This document shows positions 34,035 to 42,822 of a stretch of 64,000 nt of DNA, piece after piece. The notes under the pieces are model-generated. The model saw only the letters and a program-made list of their open reading frames with translations. It did not search any database and was not told where the DNA came from. The first letter of the stretch is position 1. Every line of letters begins with the position of its first letter. The DNA comes from Paracoccus saliphilus. Lineage in GTDB: Bacteria; Pseudomonadota; Alphaproteobacteria; Rhodobacterales; Rhodobacteraceae. The stretch spans positions 21,888 through 85,887 of the forward strand of contig KZ836061.1 in assembly GCA_003255745.1 (NCBI GenBank), given 5' to 3'. The translations under genes and the position numbers were made by a program.

Positions 34035-34412
34035 ATGGATAAAGACATTACCTTTTCGCTGGCGGATCATCTGGGCGGCTTTGCGGTCTGGCTGGAATGG
34101 CTTGTGGTCGGGATCGAAATCTTTGCGCTTGCCGTTCTGCTGCTTGGGACGCTGCGCTTTGCGGGCCGCTTCGCGTCGGGCGAGGCGCTGCGGCGGGACG
34201 CGCACGAGCGTTCGCATCAGCTGAACCAGGGCCGCTTGGTGCTGGGGCGGCATATCCTGGCGGGGCTTGAGGTCCTGATCGTGGCCGACCTGATCCGCAC
34301 CGTTTTGCACTTCAGCTTTGCCAACATCCTGCTTCTGGGCGGGCTGGTCCTGATCCGCTCGTTCATCTCGTTCTTTCTGGAACGTGAACTGCGGGCGCTT
34401 GAGGAGCAGTGA
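34035..34412 (+). CDS. DUF1622 membrane protein
   Basis: A 125-residue integral membrane protein of the DUF1622 family, with three hydrophobic segments (about 18-43, 75-92 and 94-113). A conserved central stretch around QLNQGRLVLGRHILAGLEVLIVADLIRTV holds charged residues next to the membrane. Function is unknown in the family. The Shine-Dalgarno is weak. Its stop lies only 3 bp from the stop of the converging DMT transporter gene, so no separate terminator fits between them. Confidence 0.82.
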   Translation: MDKDITFSLADHLGGFAVWLEWLVVGIEIFALAVLLLGTLRFAGRFASGEALRRDAHERSHQLNQGRLVLGRHILAGLEVLIVADLIRTVLHFSFANILLLGGLVLIRSFISFFLERELRALEEQ

Positions 34413-34415
34413 TTG

Positions 34416-35354
34416 TCACCCTTGCGGCGTGATCGCCCGGCGCTGGCGGCTGCGTTCCAGTCCCAGCCTGTGTTCGCGCCAGATGATCAGGATGCCCGCC
34501 AGGATGACCATCGTGGACCCTATCATGACCGGCATGGTCAGCCCTTCGTCGAAGATGAACCATCCGATCGCGACCGCAAGCAGCATCGAGACATAGTCGA
34601 ACGGTGCGATGACAGATGCATCGGCATAACGGTAGGATGCCGTCAGCAGAATTTGTCCCAGCCCCCCCAGAAAGCCCGTCAGGACCAGAAGCATCACGGT
34701 GCCCGCACCCGGCATGACCCATCCAAAGGGCAGCGTGGCCAGCCCCAGCACCGAGGCGGTGATCGAGAACCAGAAGACGATGGCGGTCACCCGCTCTTCC
34801 TGGACAAGACGACGAACGAAGATCTGCGCCATCGCCGCGCAGAAGGCGCCACCCAGGGCCAATGCCGCGCCCAGGTTGCGTGCGGGCAGGGCACTGGCCT
34901 GTCCCGACAGTTGCGGCGACAGCACGACCAGCACGCCGGCCAGTCCAAGCCCCACCATGCTCATCCGGAACAGGCGCACGTTCTCGCCCAGAAACAGGCC
35001 CGCAAGGACAACAACCAGCAATGGCGAGGCAAAGCCGATGGCCGTCACCTCGGGGAGTGGCAGCAGCGACAGCGCCGAGAAACTCAGCCCCATCGCCATG
35101 CTGCCCAGCAGGCCGCGCCACAGATGTCCCAAAGGGCGGCGGCTGCGCAGGCCCAGGGCCAACTCGTTCCGCCAGATCAGCCAGACCAGGATCACCGGAA
35201 GTGCAAAGAAGGACCGGAAAAAGATTTGCTGTCCGGCAGGAACCGCATGCGGGCCCGCGGATGTGGCCTTGATGATGGCCGCCATCACCGTGAAGACTGT
35301 CACGCTGGCGCATTTCATCAAGATCCCCCTCAGCGGGGACAATGGAGGGGGCAT
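34416..35354 (-). CDS. EamA/DMT-family transporter
   Basis: A 312-residue protein with about ten hydrophobic segments and two tandem EamA repeats. The first carries GQQIFFRSFFALPVI and GLSFSALSLLPLPEVTAIGFASPLLVVVLAG; the second carries SYRYADASVIAPFDYVSMLLAVAIGWFIFDE. DMT exporters move amino acids, nucleosides or other metabolites; this subfamily has no fixed substrate. The chosen ATG gives the usual N-terminus (PLRGILMKCASV). An ATG 12 codons later (35318) has the better Shine-Dalgarno (GAGGGGG) and is a real alternative. Confidence 0.86.
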   Translation of the reverse strand: MPPPLSPLRGILMKCASVTVFTVMAAIIKATSAGPHAVPAGQQIFFRSFFALPVILVWLIWRNELALGLRSRRPLGHLWRGLLGSMAMGLSFSALSLLPLPEVTAIGFASPLLVVVLAGLFLGENVRLFRMSMVGLGLAGVLVVLSPQLSGQASALPARNLGAALALGGAFCAAMAQIFVRRLVQEERVTAIVFWFSITASVLGLATLPFGWVMPGAGTVMLLVLTGFLGGLGQILLTASYRYADASVIAPFDYVSMLLAVAIGWFIFDEGLTMPVMIGSTMVILAGILIIWREHRLGLERSRQRRAITPQG

Positions 35355-35461
35355 GTGATGTTCCAAGTTTGTCAACGACTGCTAGCCCCCTCTTGCACAT
35401 CATGCAACACGGGTCCTTCACAGCCGGGGAACATTCGCCCCACGCACCGGTTGAAGTTCTA

Positions 35462-36766
35462 ATGACACAGGCATCCAAAGCTGTTCTGCCCTTCCAGCAC
35501 CCGCGCCATCCCGTGGAATGGGCAGGGTCGGCAGAAAGGACCCGACGCCTGAAGGTGCTGCTGATCTGCCCGCCGCTGCACAGTCACCTGCGGGCCTTCG
35601 AGGCGCTGGCGTTGGCATTGCAGGCGCGCGGGCACGGGGCGCTGTTCCTGACCGAGCCCGGAACGCAGCTGTCGGCCCAGGTTCGTGTCCTGCACCTGCC
35701 GGGCAACGCCGCCACCGCGACGAGTGGCGGCCTTTGGTCCGACATCCGGCAGGGTGCGCGGCGGACAGATCGACTTTGCCGGTTTGGCCCGGCGATCCTG
35801 GCAGAGGCGGCCCCGGACCTGATCCTTGGCGACCAGACGGAACCCGCGGCCGGGCTTCTGGCCGCCGCCTTGGGGCTGCCGATGCTGTCGGTCGCCTGCG
35901 CCCTGCCGTTCGACCCCGAGCCCGGCGTGCCGCTGCCATTCCTGCCCTGGCCCCATGACCCCTCAGAGCAGGGGCTGCGGCGGAACCAGGCGGGGGTGCG
36001 CGTGGCGCGTTTGCTGATGACTCCGCATCGTCGCGTGATCCGCCGCTGGAGCGCGCGTTGGGATCTGGGCCTGCGCGAAGATTTCGCCGACTGCCTTTCG
36101 CCGATCTTTACCTTGTCGCAGACGGTGCCGGGCTTTGACTTCCCACGACCGCAAAGCGGCAACAGGATCGCGCATCTGGGTCCTTTCCGGGACCGGACGG
36201 CCGAAGTTTTCCCGTCCGATATCAGGCCGGATCCGGACCGGCCGCTGATATACGTATCGCTTGGTACGCTGCAGGGGCACCGTGCAGGGCTGTTGGCCCG
36301 GATCGCACGCGCCTGCCGCGATCTGGGGGCACAGGTGCTGGTATCGCATGGCAACGGTCTGGACGACCGGCAGGCGGCGCGCATCCCTGCAGACTGGGTG
36401 CGCGGCTTTGTTCCCCAATCTGCAATCTTGGGTCGCGCCACCCTTTGCGTCACCCATGCCGGGCTGAACACGACGCTGGAATGTCTGGCGCAGGGTGTGC
36501 CGATGCTGGCTGTCCCGCTGACCCATGACCAGCCGGGCGTGGCGGCCCGGATCGAAGGGTGCGGCGCCGGACTGCGGCTTGGCCGGGCTGGCCGCAGCCG
36601 CCGCGGGATCGAAGCCGCGCTGACCCGGATGCTGACCGAGCCGCAATTTCGAGCCTCGGCTCAGGCATTCGCCCGCGAAAGCGGCGGATGGCAAGGCGCG
36701 GCAGGCGCGGTGGACCGGATCGAGGCCGTCATGGAAGGGCCAGCACAGCGCGCAGCGTCGCGATGA
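35462..36766 (+). CDS. crtX: Zeaxanthin glucosyltransferase-like UGT (CrtX)
   Basis: A 434-residue GT1/UGT-type glycosyltransferase. The N-terminal half opens with KVLLICPPLHSHLRAFEALALALQARGHG, which is characteristic of CrtX. The C-terminal half has the donor-binding region IYVSLGTLQGH and the signature THAGLNTTLECLAQGVPMLAVPLTHDQ. CrtX glucosylates the hydroxyl end groups of zeaxanthin or related carotenoids, making them more polar. The start follows a weak GAAG. A longer frame from 35342 would cross the divergent promoter region. No other carotenoid gene is in the window, so the pigment pathway must be elsewhere if the call is right. A macrolide-type UGT is the alternative. Confidence 0.83.
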   Translation: MTQASKAVLPFQHPRHPVEWAGSAERTRRLKVLLICPPLHSHLRAFEALALALQARGHGALFLTEPGTQLSAQVRVLHLPGNAATATSGGLWSDIRQGARRTDRLCRFGPAILAEAAPDLILGDQTEPAAGLLAAALGLPMLSVACALPFDPEPGVPLPFLPWPHDPSEQGLRRNQAGVRVARLLMTPHRRVIRRWSARWDLGLREDFADCLSPIFTLSQTVPGFDFPRPQSGNRIAHLGPFRDRTAEVFPSDIRPDPDRPLIYVSLGTLQGHRAGLLARIARACRDLGAQVLVSHGNGLDDRQAARIPADWVRGFVPQSAILGRATLCVTHAGLNTTLECLAQGVPMLAVPLTHDQPGVAARIEGCGAGLRLGRAGRSRRGIEAALTRMLTEPQFRASAQAFARESGGWQGAAGAVDRIEAVMEGPAQRAASR

Positions 36767-37331
36767 TGAAGCCGTCGCCAATCCACAGCGACAGCCCCAG
36801 CTCGATCACGGCCACCGCCAGCAGAACAAGCCACAGCGGCATGGGCCGGGCCAGCACCGCCCCAAGTGCCGCCGCCGCGGTATCGGCCAGCGCGTTCAGC
36901 CGACTGTCGCCACGATAGGCCAGCGGGTCGCCCGGGTCATAGTTGAACAGCTGGATGCTGGCAGGCAGGTTTTCGACCAGTTCCCAAACGGTGCTGCTGA
37001 TGACAACCGTTGCGACCAGCGCCCAAAGGTTCCACCGGGGCCGCAGGCGCACCAGCAGCAGGACCAAAAGGGCCCCCGTGACCAGGTGCATCAGCGTGTA
37101 AGGGTCCAGCATGACGCGCGAGTTCAGGGACGGGTTGTCGGGCAGCGCCCAGATCTGTCCGCAGCCGCATCCCCACGGCCGATCCAGGACGGCAAAGAAG
37201 GCCAGCTTCAGCAGCGTGGCGGCGACGATCACAATCACCGCCACCCGGCGCGACATGCCTTGCCGTCTATGAGGAGGAAGGGATGCCGAAGCGGCGTCCC
37301 CGCGGCGCGGCGCGGCAAGATCGTCTTTCAT
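36729..37331 (-). CDS. DUF2585 membrane protein
   Basis: A 200-residue membrane protein of the DUF2585 (UPF0314-like) family. It has a hydrophobic segment at about 28-48, then a conserved soluble-looking stretch with the Cys-Gly-Cys-Gly motif (WGCGCGQIW). Three more hydrophobic segments carry LDPYTLMHLVTGALL, SSTVWELVENLPASIQ and the family hallmark YRGDSRLNALADTAAAALGAVLARPMPLW. Function is unknown. Its 3' end overlaps the crtX 3' end by 38 bp on the opposite strand. The ATG at 37331 is preferred over a TTG three codons earlier, but no good ribosome-binding site is seen. Confidence 0.8.
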   Translation of the reverse strand: MKDDLAAPRRGDAASASLPPHRRQGMSRRVAVIVIVAATLLKLAFFAVLDRPWGCGCGQIWALPDNPSLNSRVMLDPYTLMHLVTGALLVLLLVRLRPRWNLWALVATVVISSTVWELVENLPASIQLFNYDPGDPLAYRGDSRLNALADTAAAALGAVLARPMPLWLVLLAVAVIELGLSLWIGDGFIIATLRAVLALP

Positions 37332-37399
37332 GTTGTGCAATCTAGAGGCGGCGCAAGAAGGTGCAAGGGGCCCTGCCGCGGCCCCGGCCGGGCCACCGA

Positions 37400-38068
37400 T
37401 CAGCCCATCCGCGCCGGGGGAAAGCTGTCCAGCAGCGCCACCAGGTCGCGAAAGCGGTCACCTTGGACCAGAACATGGTCGCTCATGGCCTGGGCGGCGG
37501 CGGCCTCGTCGCCGGCCCGGATGGCCTCGGCAATGCGGTGATGTTCCTGCAGCGACCGGCGCACGCGTCCCTGGGCCTGCAATTGCCGCCGCCGATAGGG
37601 TTGCAGGATTGCCTGCAGGCGCAGCGTCTCGGTCTCAAGGAAGCCGTTATGCGCGGCGCGGTAGATGGCCCGGTGGAACAGCGTGTTCTGGACATAATAC
37701 CCGTCGCTGTTGTCCGCCTCGGCCGCAGCCTCGCAGGCGGACAGGCTAACCGCGATTCGGTCCAGGTCGGCGCGGTCAGCCCGCCGGCAGGCCAGGCGCG
37801 CACAAAAGGACTCCATTTCGGCCATCAGCTCGAACCGCTCCATCAGCTGCGGGATGCCCAGCTTGGCCACAAAGGTCCCGCGCTTGGGCTGAACGATCAG
37901 CAGGCCCGACGCCTCAAGCGCCTGCAGCGCCTCGCGCACGGGCGTACGCGAGCAGCCATAGTCATGTGCGATTCGGTCGGGGTCGATCCGGTCGCCGGGC
38001 TGAAGTTCTCCATCCACGATAGCGTTTTCCAGCGCCAATCGGATGCGTTGCGTGGTCGGCATGCCCAT
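37400..38068 (-). CDS. GntR/FCD regulator of malonate utilisation
   Basis: A 222-residue GntR-family regulator. It has an N-terminal winged helix (about 8-70: IRLALENAIVDGELQPGDRI, DYGCSRTPVREALQALEASGLL) and an all-helical FCD effector domain (about 85-215) with the metal/ligand His residues (LFHRAIYRAAHN, EHHRIAEAIRAGDEAAAAQAMSDHV). It is divergent from the malonyl-CoA decarboxylase operon across 115 bp that contains a palindrome, the usual layout of a MatR-like malonate regulator. The start after GAGGACACAG is chosen over a longer frame that would cross the operator. Malonate or malonyl-CoA as effector is inferred from context. Confidence 0.87.
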   Translation of the reverse strand: MGMPTTQRIRLALENAIVDGELQPGDRIDPDRIAHDYGCSRTPVREALQALEASGLLIVQPKRGTFVAKLGIPQLMERFELMAEMESFCARLACRRADRADLDRIAVSLSACEAAAEADNSDGYYVQNTLFHRAIYRAAHNGFLETETLRLQAILQPYRRRQLQAQGRVRRSLQEHHRIAEAIRAGDEAAAAQAMSDHVLVQGDRFRDLVALLDSFPPARMG

Positions 38069-38128
38069 CTGTGTCCTCAATCTGAGGGATACTTCATCCC
38101 GAGACCGAGCAAATGTCCATGGCATCCT

Positions 38129-38144
38129 CTGTTATATACAACAG
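38129..38144. promoter_or_regulatory. Inverted repeat between GntR regulator and malonate operon
   Basis: CTGTTATATACAACAG has perfect 5-bp outer arms (CTGTT/AACAG) and an AT-rich centre that doubles as a possible -10 (TATATA). It lies in the divergent spacer, 40 bp before the decarboxylase start. Its form resembles FCD-GntR operators, so it is a good candidate site for the adjacent regulator. Confidence 0.6.
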
Positions 38145-38183
38145 CGCATTTTTGGTGTATCTCAGTTGAAGGAGGATCGGACC

Positions 38184-39503
38184 ATGGGCAGGCAAAGACT
38201 GACGTTTCTTGCGGATTTCGTGCAGGCCCTCACGCGCCGCACCCGCGCGGGCGAAGCCGAAACGCTGACGGCGCTGGCGCGCCCGGCGCTGGAACGGGCA
38301 ACAGTCGCCTGCGCCGTCCTGATGGGGCGGATCGGCGATGCATCGCGGGTGGCCGTCGCAGAACAGGCGCTGTCGGCTTATGGCGAGCTGAACCCCGACG
38401 AAAAGCTGAGGTTTTTCCACGAACTGCGCGACACCTATGGCGTGGACCCCGAACGCATCCGTGCCGCATATGCGGCATGGGACGCGACGCCCGATGCGGC
38501 CGCTGTCGCTGACCTGTTCCTGGCGGTTGAACCGGCACGGCAGACCTTGCTGCGGCGGCTGAACCTGTCTCCGGGGGCGACGCTGCAACTGGTCCAGATG
38601 CGCCAGGACCTGTTGGAGGCAATGCGGCAGGACCCCAGCCTGGCGCCCATCGACCAGGATTTCGCGCATCTTCTGGCATCATGGTTCAACCGGGGATTCC
38701 TGCGGATGCGGCGCATCGACTGGAACACGCCCGCCGCGATCCTGGAAAAGATCATGGCCTATGAAAGCGTCCACCGGATGCAGGGCTGGCAGGATCTCAA
38801 GCGGCGCCTGTCCGAGGCGGATCGCCGCCTGTTCGCCTTCTTTCACCCCGCCACCGGCGACGAGCCGCTGATTTTCGTCGAGGTGGCGCTGACTCACGGT
38901 ATCCCCGAGGCTATCGGCCCGATCCTGACCGCGCCCGAAAGCCGCGATCCTGCACCGGCGGACACAGCGGTCTTCTATTCGATCAACAACAGCCTTGCGG
39001 GCCTGAAAGGCGTCAGCTTCGGCAACTTTCTGATCAAGCAGGTCGTGGCCGAACTGTCGGCCGAGCTGCCCGATCTCAGCTGCTTTGTCACCCTGTCCCC
39101 GGTTCCCGGCTTCGCCCGGTGGCTGGCATCGCAGGATGACAACCGCGCCCGTGCGCTGTCCCAGACCCTGATCGCCGGTGACTGGCAGGCAGATGCGGCC
39201 ACGGTCGACCGTCTGCGCCCCGAGGTCCTGGCGCTGGCCGCCCGATACATCGTTGCGGAAAAAGGCAGGGGCGGCCTGCCCGCCGACCCGGTTGCACGCT
39301 TTCACCTGGGCAACGGCGCCAGCGCCCATCGCCTGAACTGGCCCGCCGATTTCGCGCCTTCCGCCCTCAAGGCGGCACATGGGCTGATGATCAACTATCT
39401 TTACGAACTCGACCGGATCGAGACCCGGCACGAAGCTTTCGTCCGCGACGGTACGGTCGCGCATGGCCCGCAACTGGCCGATGCGCTGGCCAGCCAAGGG
39501 TAA
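38184..39503 (+). CDS. mcd: Malonyl-CoA decarboxylase
   Basis: A 439-residue malonyl-CoA decarboxylase (MatA/MLYCD family), which converts malonyl-CoA to acetyl-CoA and CO2. It has the helical N-terminal domain (about 1-155) and the acetyltransferase-like catalytic domain. Catalytic-region motifs are FYSINNSLAGLKGVSFGNFLIKQV with the active Ser region, FVTLSPVPGFARW and FHLGNGASAHRLNW with the catalytic His. GGAGG lies 8 bases before the ATG. It is the first gene of a malonate operon with matB, madL and madM, controlled by the divergent GntR protein. Confidence 0.94.
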   Translation: MGRQRLTFLADFVQALTRRTRAGEAETLTALARPALERATVACAVLMGRIGDASRVAVAEQALSAYGELNPDEKLRFFHELRDTYGVDPERIRAAYAAWDATPDAAAVADLFLAVEPARQTLLRRLNLSPGATLQLVQMRQDLLEAMRQDPSLAPIDQDFAHLLASWFNRGFLRMRRIDWNTPAAILEKIMAYESVHRMQGWQDLKRRLSEADRRLFAFFHPATGDEPLIFVEVALTHGIPEAIGPILTAPESRDPAPADTAVFYSINNSLAGLKGVSFGNFLIKQVVAELSAELPDLSCFVTLSPVPGFARWLASQDDNRARALSQTLIAGDWQADAATVDRLRPEVLALAARYIVAEKGRGGLPADPVARFHLGNGASAHRLNWPADFAPSALKAAHGLMINYLYELDRIETRHEAFVRDGTVAHGPQLADALASQG

Positions 39504-39516
39504 GGGAGGACACCAG

Positions 39517-41034
39517 ATGCAGACCATCCACGAACAATTCGTCCAGACGGCCGAGGTCATGCAGGGCAAGACCCTGTTCGAGCGTCCGGACCAGGCCGAT
39601 ATCAGCTTTGCCCGGATGCGCGACATGGTCGAACGCCTGGCCGGTGCCCTGACGGCACTTGGTGTTGCGCCCGGTGACCGCGTGGCCGTGCAGGTCGAGA
39701 AGTCGCCCGAGGCGATCGCGCTTTATCTGGCGGTGTTGCAGGTCGGCGCGATATTCCTGCCGCTGAATACCGCTTATACCGGGGCCGAGATCGACTATTT
39801 CATCGGCGACGCCGCGCCGCGTCTGTTCGTCTGCGATCCGGCGCAGGCGCAGGCCCATGCCCATCGCGCCAGCGCCACCCTGGCGGTGGAAACACTTGGC
39901 GCTTTCGCGGACGGGTCGCTGATGGAACGCGCGGCGCAGGCCGAGCCGCGCGCCGACCGGCACCCCTGCGCCCCGCAGGACCGGGCGGCGATCCTTTATA
40001 CCTCCGGCACGACGGGCCGGTCCAAGGGCGCCGTTCTGACCCACGGCAATCTGGCCTCGAATACCGAGGCGCTGCTGGACTGCTGGCGCTTCACCGCCGA
40101 TGATCGCCTGATCCACGCGCTGCCGATCTTTCACACGCACGGCCTGTTTGTCGCGGCCAACATGGCCTTGGTGGCCGGCGCCACGATGATCTTTCTGACA
40201 AGGTTCGATGCCGAGGAAGCAATCGGCCTGATGGAGCGCGCGACCGTGCTGATGGGCGTGCCGACCTTCTACACCCGCCTGCTGAAATCCAGCAGCCTGA
40301 ACCGCGAGACGACCGGCGGGATGCGGCTGTTCGTGTCGGGATCAGCACCGCTTTTGGCGGAGGATCACCGCGCCTTTACCGAGCGCACCGGACACAAGAT
40401 CCTCGAGCGTTATGGCATGACTGAAACCTGCATGATCGCCTCGAACCCTTATGAGGGGGATCGCATCCCCGGTGCCGTCGGCATGGCGCTGCCTGGCATC
40501 AGCATCCGCATTGCCGACCGCGACACCGGGGCCGAACTGCCGCAAGGCGAAATCGGCCTGATCGAGGTCAAGGGTCCGAACGTCTTCGAGGGCTACTGGA
40601 ACATGCCGGAGAAAACCGCCTCGGAATTTCGGGACGACGGGTTTTTCATCACCGGCGACCTGGGGATGATCGGGCCGGACGGTTACTTGCGCATCGTCGG
40701 CCGCGACAAGGACTTGGTGATTTCGGGCGGATACAACGTTTATCCCAAGGAGGTCGAACAGGCGATCGACGGCCTTCCCGGCGTGATGGAAAGCGCCGTG
40801 ATCGGTCTGCCCCATCCCGACCTGGGCGAGGCGGTGACCGCCATCGTGGTTCCCCGGTCGGACGATCTTGACCCCGACAGCATCCGTGCGGCCTTGGCCG
40901 ACAGCCTTGCCCGCTTCAAGCAACCCAAGCGCGTGATCCTGGCCGAGGCGCTGCCGCGCAACGTCATGGGCAAGGTCCAGAAGGCCGAACTGCGCAAGAC
41001 ACATGCCGGGCTTTATCTGGGAACAGGCGCCTGA
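39517..41034 (+). CDS. matB: Malonyl-CoA synthetase
   Basis: A 505-residue acyl-adenylating enzyme (ANL superfamily) matching MatB: malonate + ATP + CoA to malonyl-CoA + AMP + PPi. The AMP-binding motif ILYTSGTTGRSKGAVLTHGNL, the ERYGMTET motif, the hinge GDLGMIGPDGYLRIVGRDKD and the C-terminal catalytic Lys region (PRNVMGKVQKAELR) are all present. The start follows GGGAGGACACC. With the upstream decarboxylase it forms a two-step path from malonate to acetyl-CoA, fed by MadLM. Confidence 0.92.
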   Translation: MQTIHEQFVQTAEVMQGKTLFERPDQADISFARMRDMVERLAGALTALGVAPGDRVAVQVEKSPEAIALYLAVLQVGAIFLPLNTAYTGAEIDYFIGDAAPRLFVCDPAQAQAHAHRASATLAVETLGAFADGSLMERAAQAEPRADRHPCAPQDRAAILYTSGTTGRSKGAVLTHGNLASNTEALLDCWRFTADDRLIHALPIFHTHGLFVAANMALVAGATMIFLTRFDAEEAIGLMERATVLMGVPTFYTRLLKSSSLNRETTGGMRLFVSGSAPLLAEDHRAFTERTGHKILERYGMTETCMIASNPYEGDRIPGAVGMALPGISIRIADRDTGAELPQGEIGLIEVKGPNVFEGYWNMPEKTASEFRDDGFFITGDLGMIGPDGYLRIVGRDKDLVISGGYNVYPKEVEQAIDGLPGVMESAVIGLPHPDLGEAVTAIVVPRSDDLDPDSIRAALADSLARFKQPKRVILAEALPRNVMGKVQKAELRKTHAGLYLGTGA

Positions 41035-41049
41035 CATCCGAGCGCCAGG

Positions 41050-41070
41050 CCGCGACGGAGGAGGTCGCGG
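41050..41070 (+). promoter_or_regulatory. Intercistronic hairpin between matB and madL
   Basis: A 7-bp stem (CCGCGAC / GTCGCGG) with a 7-nt purine loop lies in the 70-bp gap. No T-run follows, so it more likely tunes the enzyme/transporter mRNA ratio than ends transcription. Confidence 0.4.
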
Positions 41071-41104
41071 CGGGCTTTCGGTAAACCATAACGGGAGGAA
41101 TACC

Positions 41105-41497
41105 ATGATCATCTACGGAGTCGCGGCCTTGGCCGCCTGCCATCTGGCGGGCGTGATCCTGGGCGACATGCTGGGCGTCCTGCTGGGGGTTCAATCGAAT
41201 GTCGGCGGCGTGGGCTTTGCCATGCTGCTGCTGATCGTCGTCACCGACTGGATGCGCCGCACCGACCGTATGCCGGCGCTTTCCGAACAGGGCATCCTGT
41301 TCTGGAGCGCGATGTACATTCCCATCGTGGTCGCCATGGCGGCGCAGCAGAACGTGGTCGCCGCACTGGCCGGCGGGCCGGTGGCGATCCTTGTGGGTCT
41401 TGCGGCGACGGCAGCCTGCTGGGCGCTGGTCCCGGTTGTGGCGCGGATCGGGGGCCAGGACGCCCCGCTGCCGCCCCTGCTGCCGCAGGAGGCTTGA
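41105..41497 (+). CDS. madL: Malonate transporter subunit MadL
   Basis: A 130-residue membrane protein with about four hydrophobic segments, the small subunit of the two-component MadLM malonate carrier. The family pattern is clear: HLAGVILGDMLGVLLGVQSNVGGVGFAMLLLI, TDWMRRTDRMPALSEQGILFWSAMYIPIVVAMAAQQNVVAAL. The start has GGGAGGAATACC upstream. It is followed 3 bp later by madM. MadLM moves malonate, in known cases with sodium or protons. Confidence 0.92.
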   Translation: MIIYGVAALAACHLAGVILGDMLGVLLGVQSNVGGVGFAMLLLIVVTDWMRRTDRMPALSEQGILFWSAMYIPIVVAMAAQQNVVAALAGGPVAILVGLAATAACWALVPVVARIGGQDAPLPPLLPQEA

Positions 41498-41500
41498 AGC

Positions 41501-42265
41501 ATGCAGATGATCGTCGAGCTTCTGGCAAAGAACGGCCTTGTCTTCGCCTTCGTGATGGTTGGCCTCGTCATGTGGCTGTCCTACCAGTTGTCGGACCGGC
41601 TGACCGCAGGGCGGCTTCACGGCTCGGCCGTGGCCATCATCCTTGGCCTGGTCCTGGCCTGGATCGGGGGCACCATGACGGGGGGCAGCAAGGGCATCGC
41701 CGACGTGCCGCTGTTCGCGGGCATCGGGCTGATGGGCGGGGCCATGCTGCGCGACCTTGCAATCGTGTCGACGGCCTATGGCGTGGACATGCGGGTGATG
41801 CGCAAGGCGGGCGCGGCGGGGGCCACGGCGCTTGCCCTGGGAATCGTCGTATCCTTTGCGGTCGGAGCGGCCATTGCTGCGGCGTTCGGTTATGACGATG
41901 CGGTCAGCATGGCGACCATCGGCGGCGGTGCGGCGACCTATATCGTCGGCCCCGTCACCGGCACCGCCCTTGGCGCCAGTTCCGACGTGATTGCCTTGTC
42001 GGTCGCGGCCGGCCTGCTGAAGGCAGTGCTGGTGATGATCGGGACGCCCTTCGTGGCGCCGCTGATCGGGCTGAACAACGCCAAGTCGGCCATGGCCTAT
42101 GGCGGGTTGATGGGCACGACCAGCGGCGTGGCCGGGGGCTTGGCCGCCACCGACAAGCGGCTGGTGCCCTATGGCGCGATGACGGCCACATTTTATACCG
42201 GGCTTGGCTGTCTGCTGGGGCCTTCGGTCATCTATCTGGCCTTGCTGGCGGTGACGGGAAGGTAA
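41501..42265 (+). CDS. madM: Malonate transporter subunit MadM
   Basis: A 254-residue polytopic membrane protein (about 8 hydrophobic segments), the large subunit of MadLM. Recognisable segments are GGTMTGGSKGIADVPLFAGIGLMGGAMLRDLAIVSTA, ATIGGGAATYIVGPVTG and NNAKSAMAYGGLMGTTSGVAGGLAATD. AGGAGG in the madL end serves as the ribosome-binding site. It is the last gene of the malonate operon. The pxp genes begin only after a 557-bp gap, so they may be transcribed separately. Confidence 0.92.
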   Translation: MQMIVELLAKNGLVFAFVMVGLVMWLSYQLSDRLTAGRLHGSAVAIILGLVLAWIGGTMTGGSKGIADVPLFAGIGLMGGAMLRDLAIVSTAYGVDMRVMRKAGAAGATALALGIVVSFAVGAAIAAAFGYDDAVSMATIGGGAATYIVGPVTGTALGASSDVIALSVAAGLLKAVLVMIGTPFVAPLIGLNNAKSAMAYGGLMGTTSGVAGGLAATDKRLVPYGAMTATFYTGLGCLLGPSVIYLALLAVTGR

Positions 42266-42822
42266 GGGCGCGGCGGGCGATTGGCTGTCATGAAGGGGCC
42301 GAGCAACTGTTCGGCACGATCCAGCAGCCCGAAGGCCAGCCAAAATCGGACTGTCTGCTGATCGAGGAAGCACAACAGCTGCCGGTTATCGGTCACCGCC
42401 AAAGACAGCCGGATAGGAGCCGATGAACCGCCCGGCGGCCGAGATGACGCAACTTCGGGGGTATAAGCCCCTCACCTCTCAGCCGCCGGCAGTGTGCCGC
42501 GTGTTGCCGCCAGATCCGCCGCAAGCCGCGTCCCGGACAGGCGTCAGCCGGGGCGCAGCGCGCTGTGGATGATGCGGTCGTGCGCGCGGGCGGCGATTTC
42601 CTCGACGAAACCCGTAGGCACCATCCTTGGGTTATGGCGATCGTTCCTGATTGGCCCGATCATGACAGGCACCGCGGTCCGACGCAGTCTGAAACCACCC
42701 GTGTTGTTGAACAATCGGCCCGATCCTGTTCTGTCATTCTTGACAGCCCCGGCAGTGGCCCGGAAGCTGCGGCCTGACAGGTGCGCAGCACCATGCGCCT
42801 TTTACCGTGAACCGGAGGGGAA
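42266..42822. other. 557-bp gap between malonate and 5-oxoprolinase genes, with a possible gene relic
   Basis: No intact gene is supported. On the minus strand 42544-42612 reads as 22 codons with strong G/C third-position bias (GFVEEIAARAHDRIIHSALRPG) ending in TGA. It looks like the C-terminal end of a lost gene; the frame stays open upstream but loses codon bias. A second minus-strand frame of 54 codons (about 42230-42395) is less convincing. A GGGG/CCCC hairpin lies near 42456-42471. The pxpA promoter must be in the right-hand part. Confidence 0.4.

Noticed and set aside
35355..35375. TTGACA upstream of the DMT transporter gene as a promoter -35
   Set aside because: A matching -10 would fall at or inside the chosen start codon and no TATAAT-like sequence is there. 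It could only work if the later ATG at 35318 were used.
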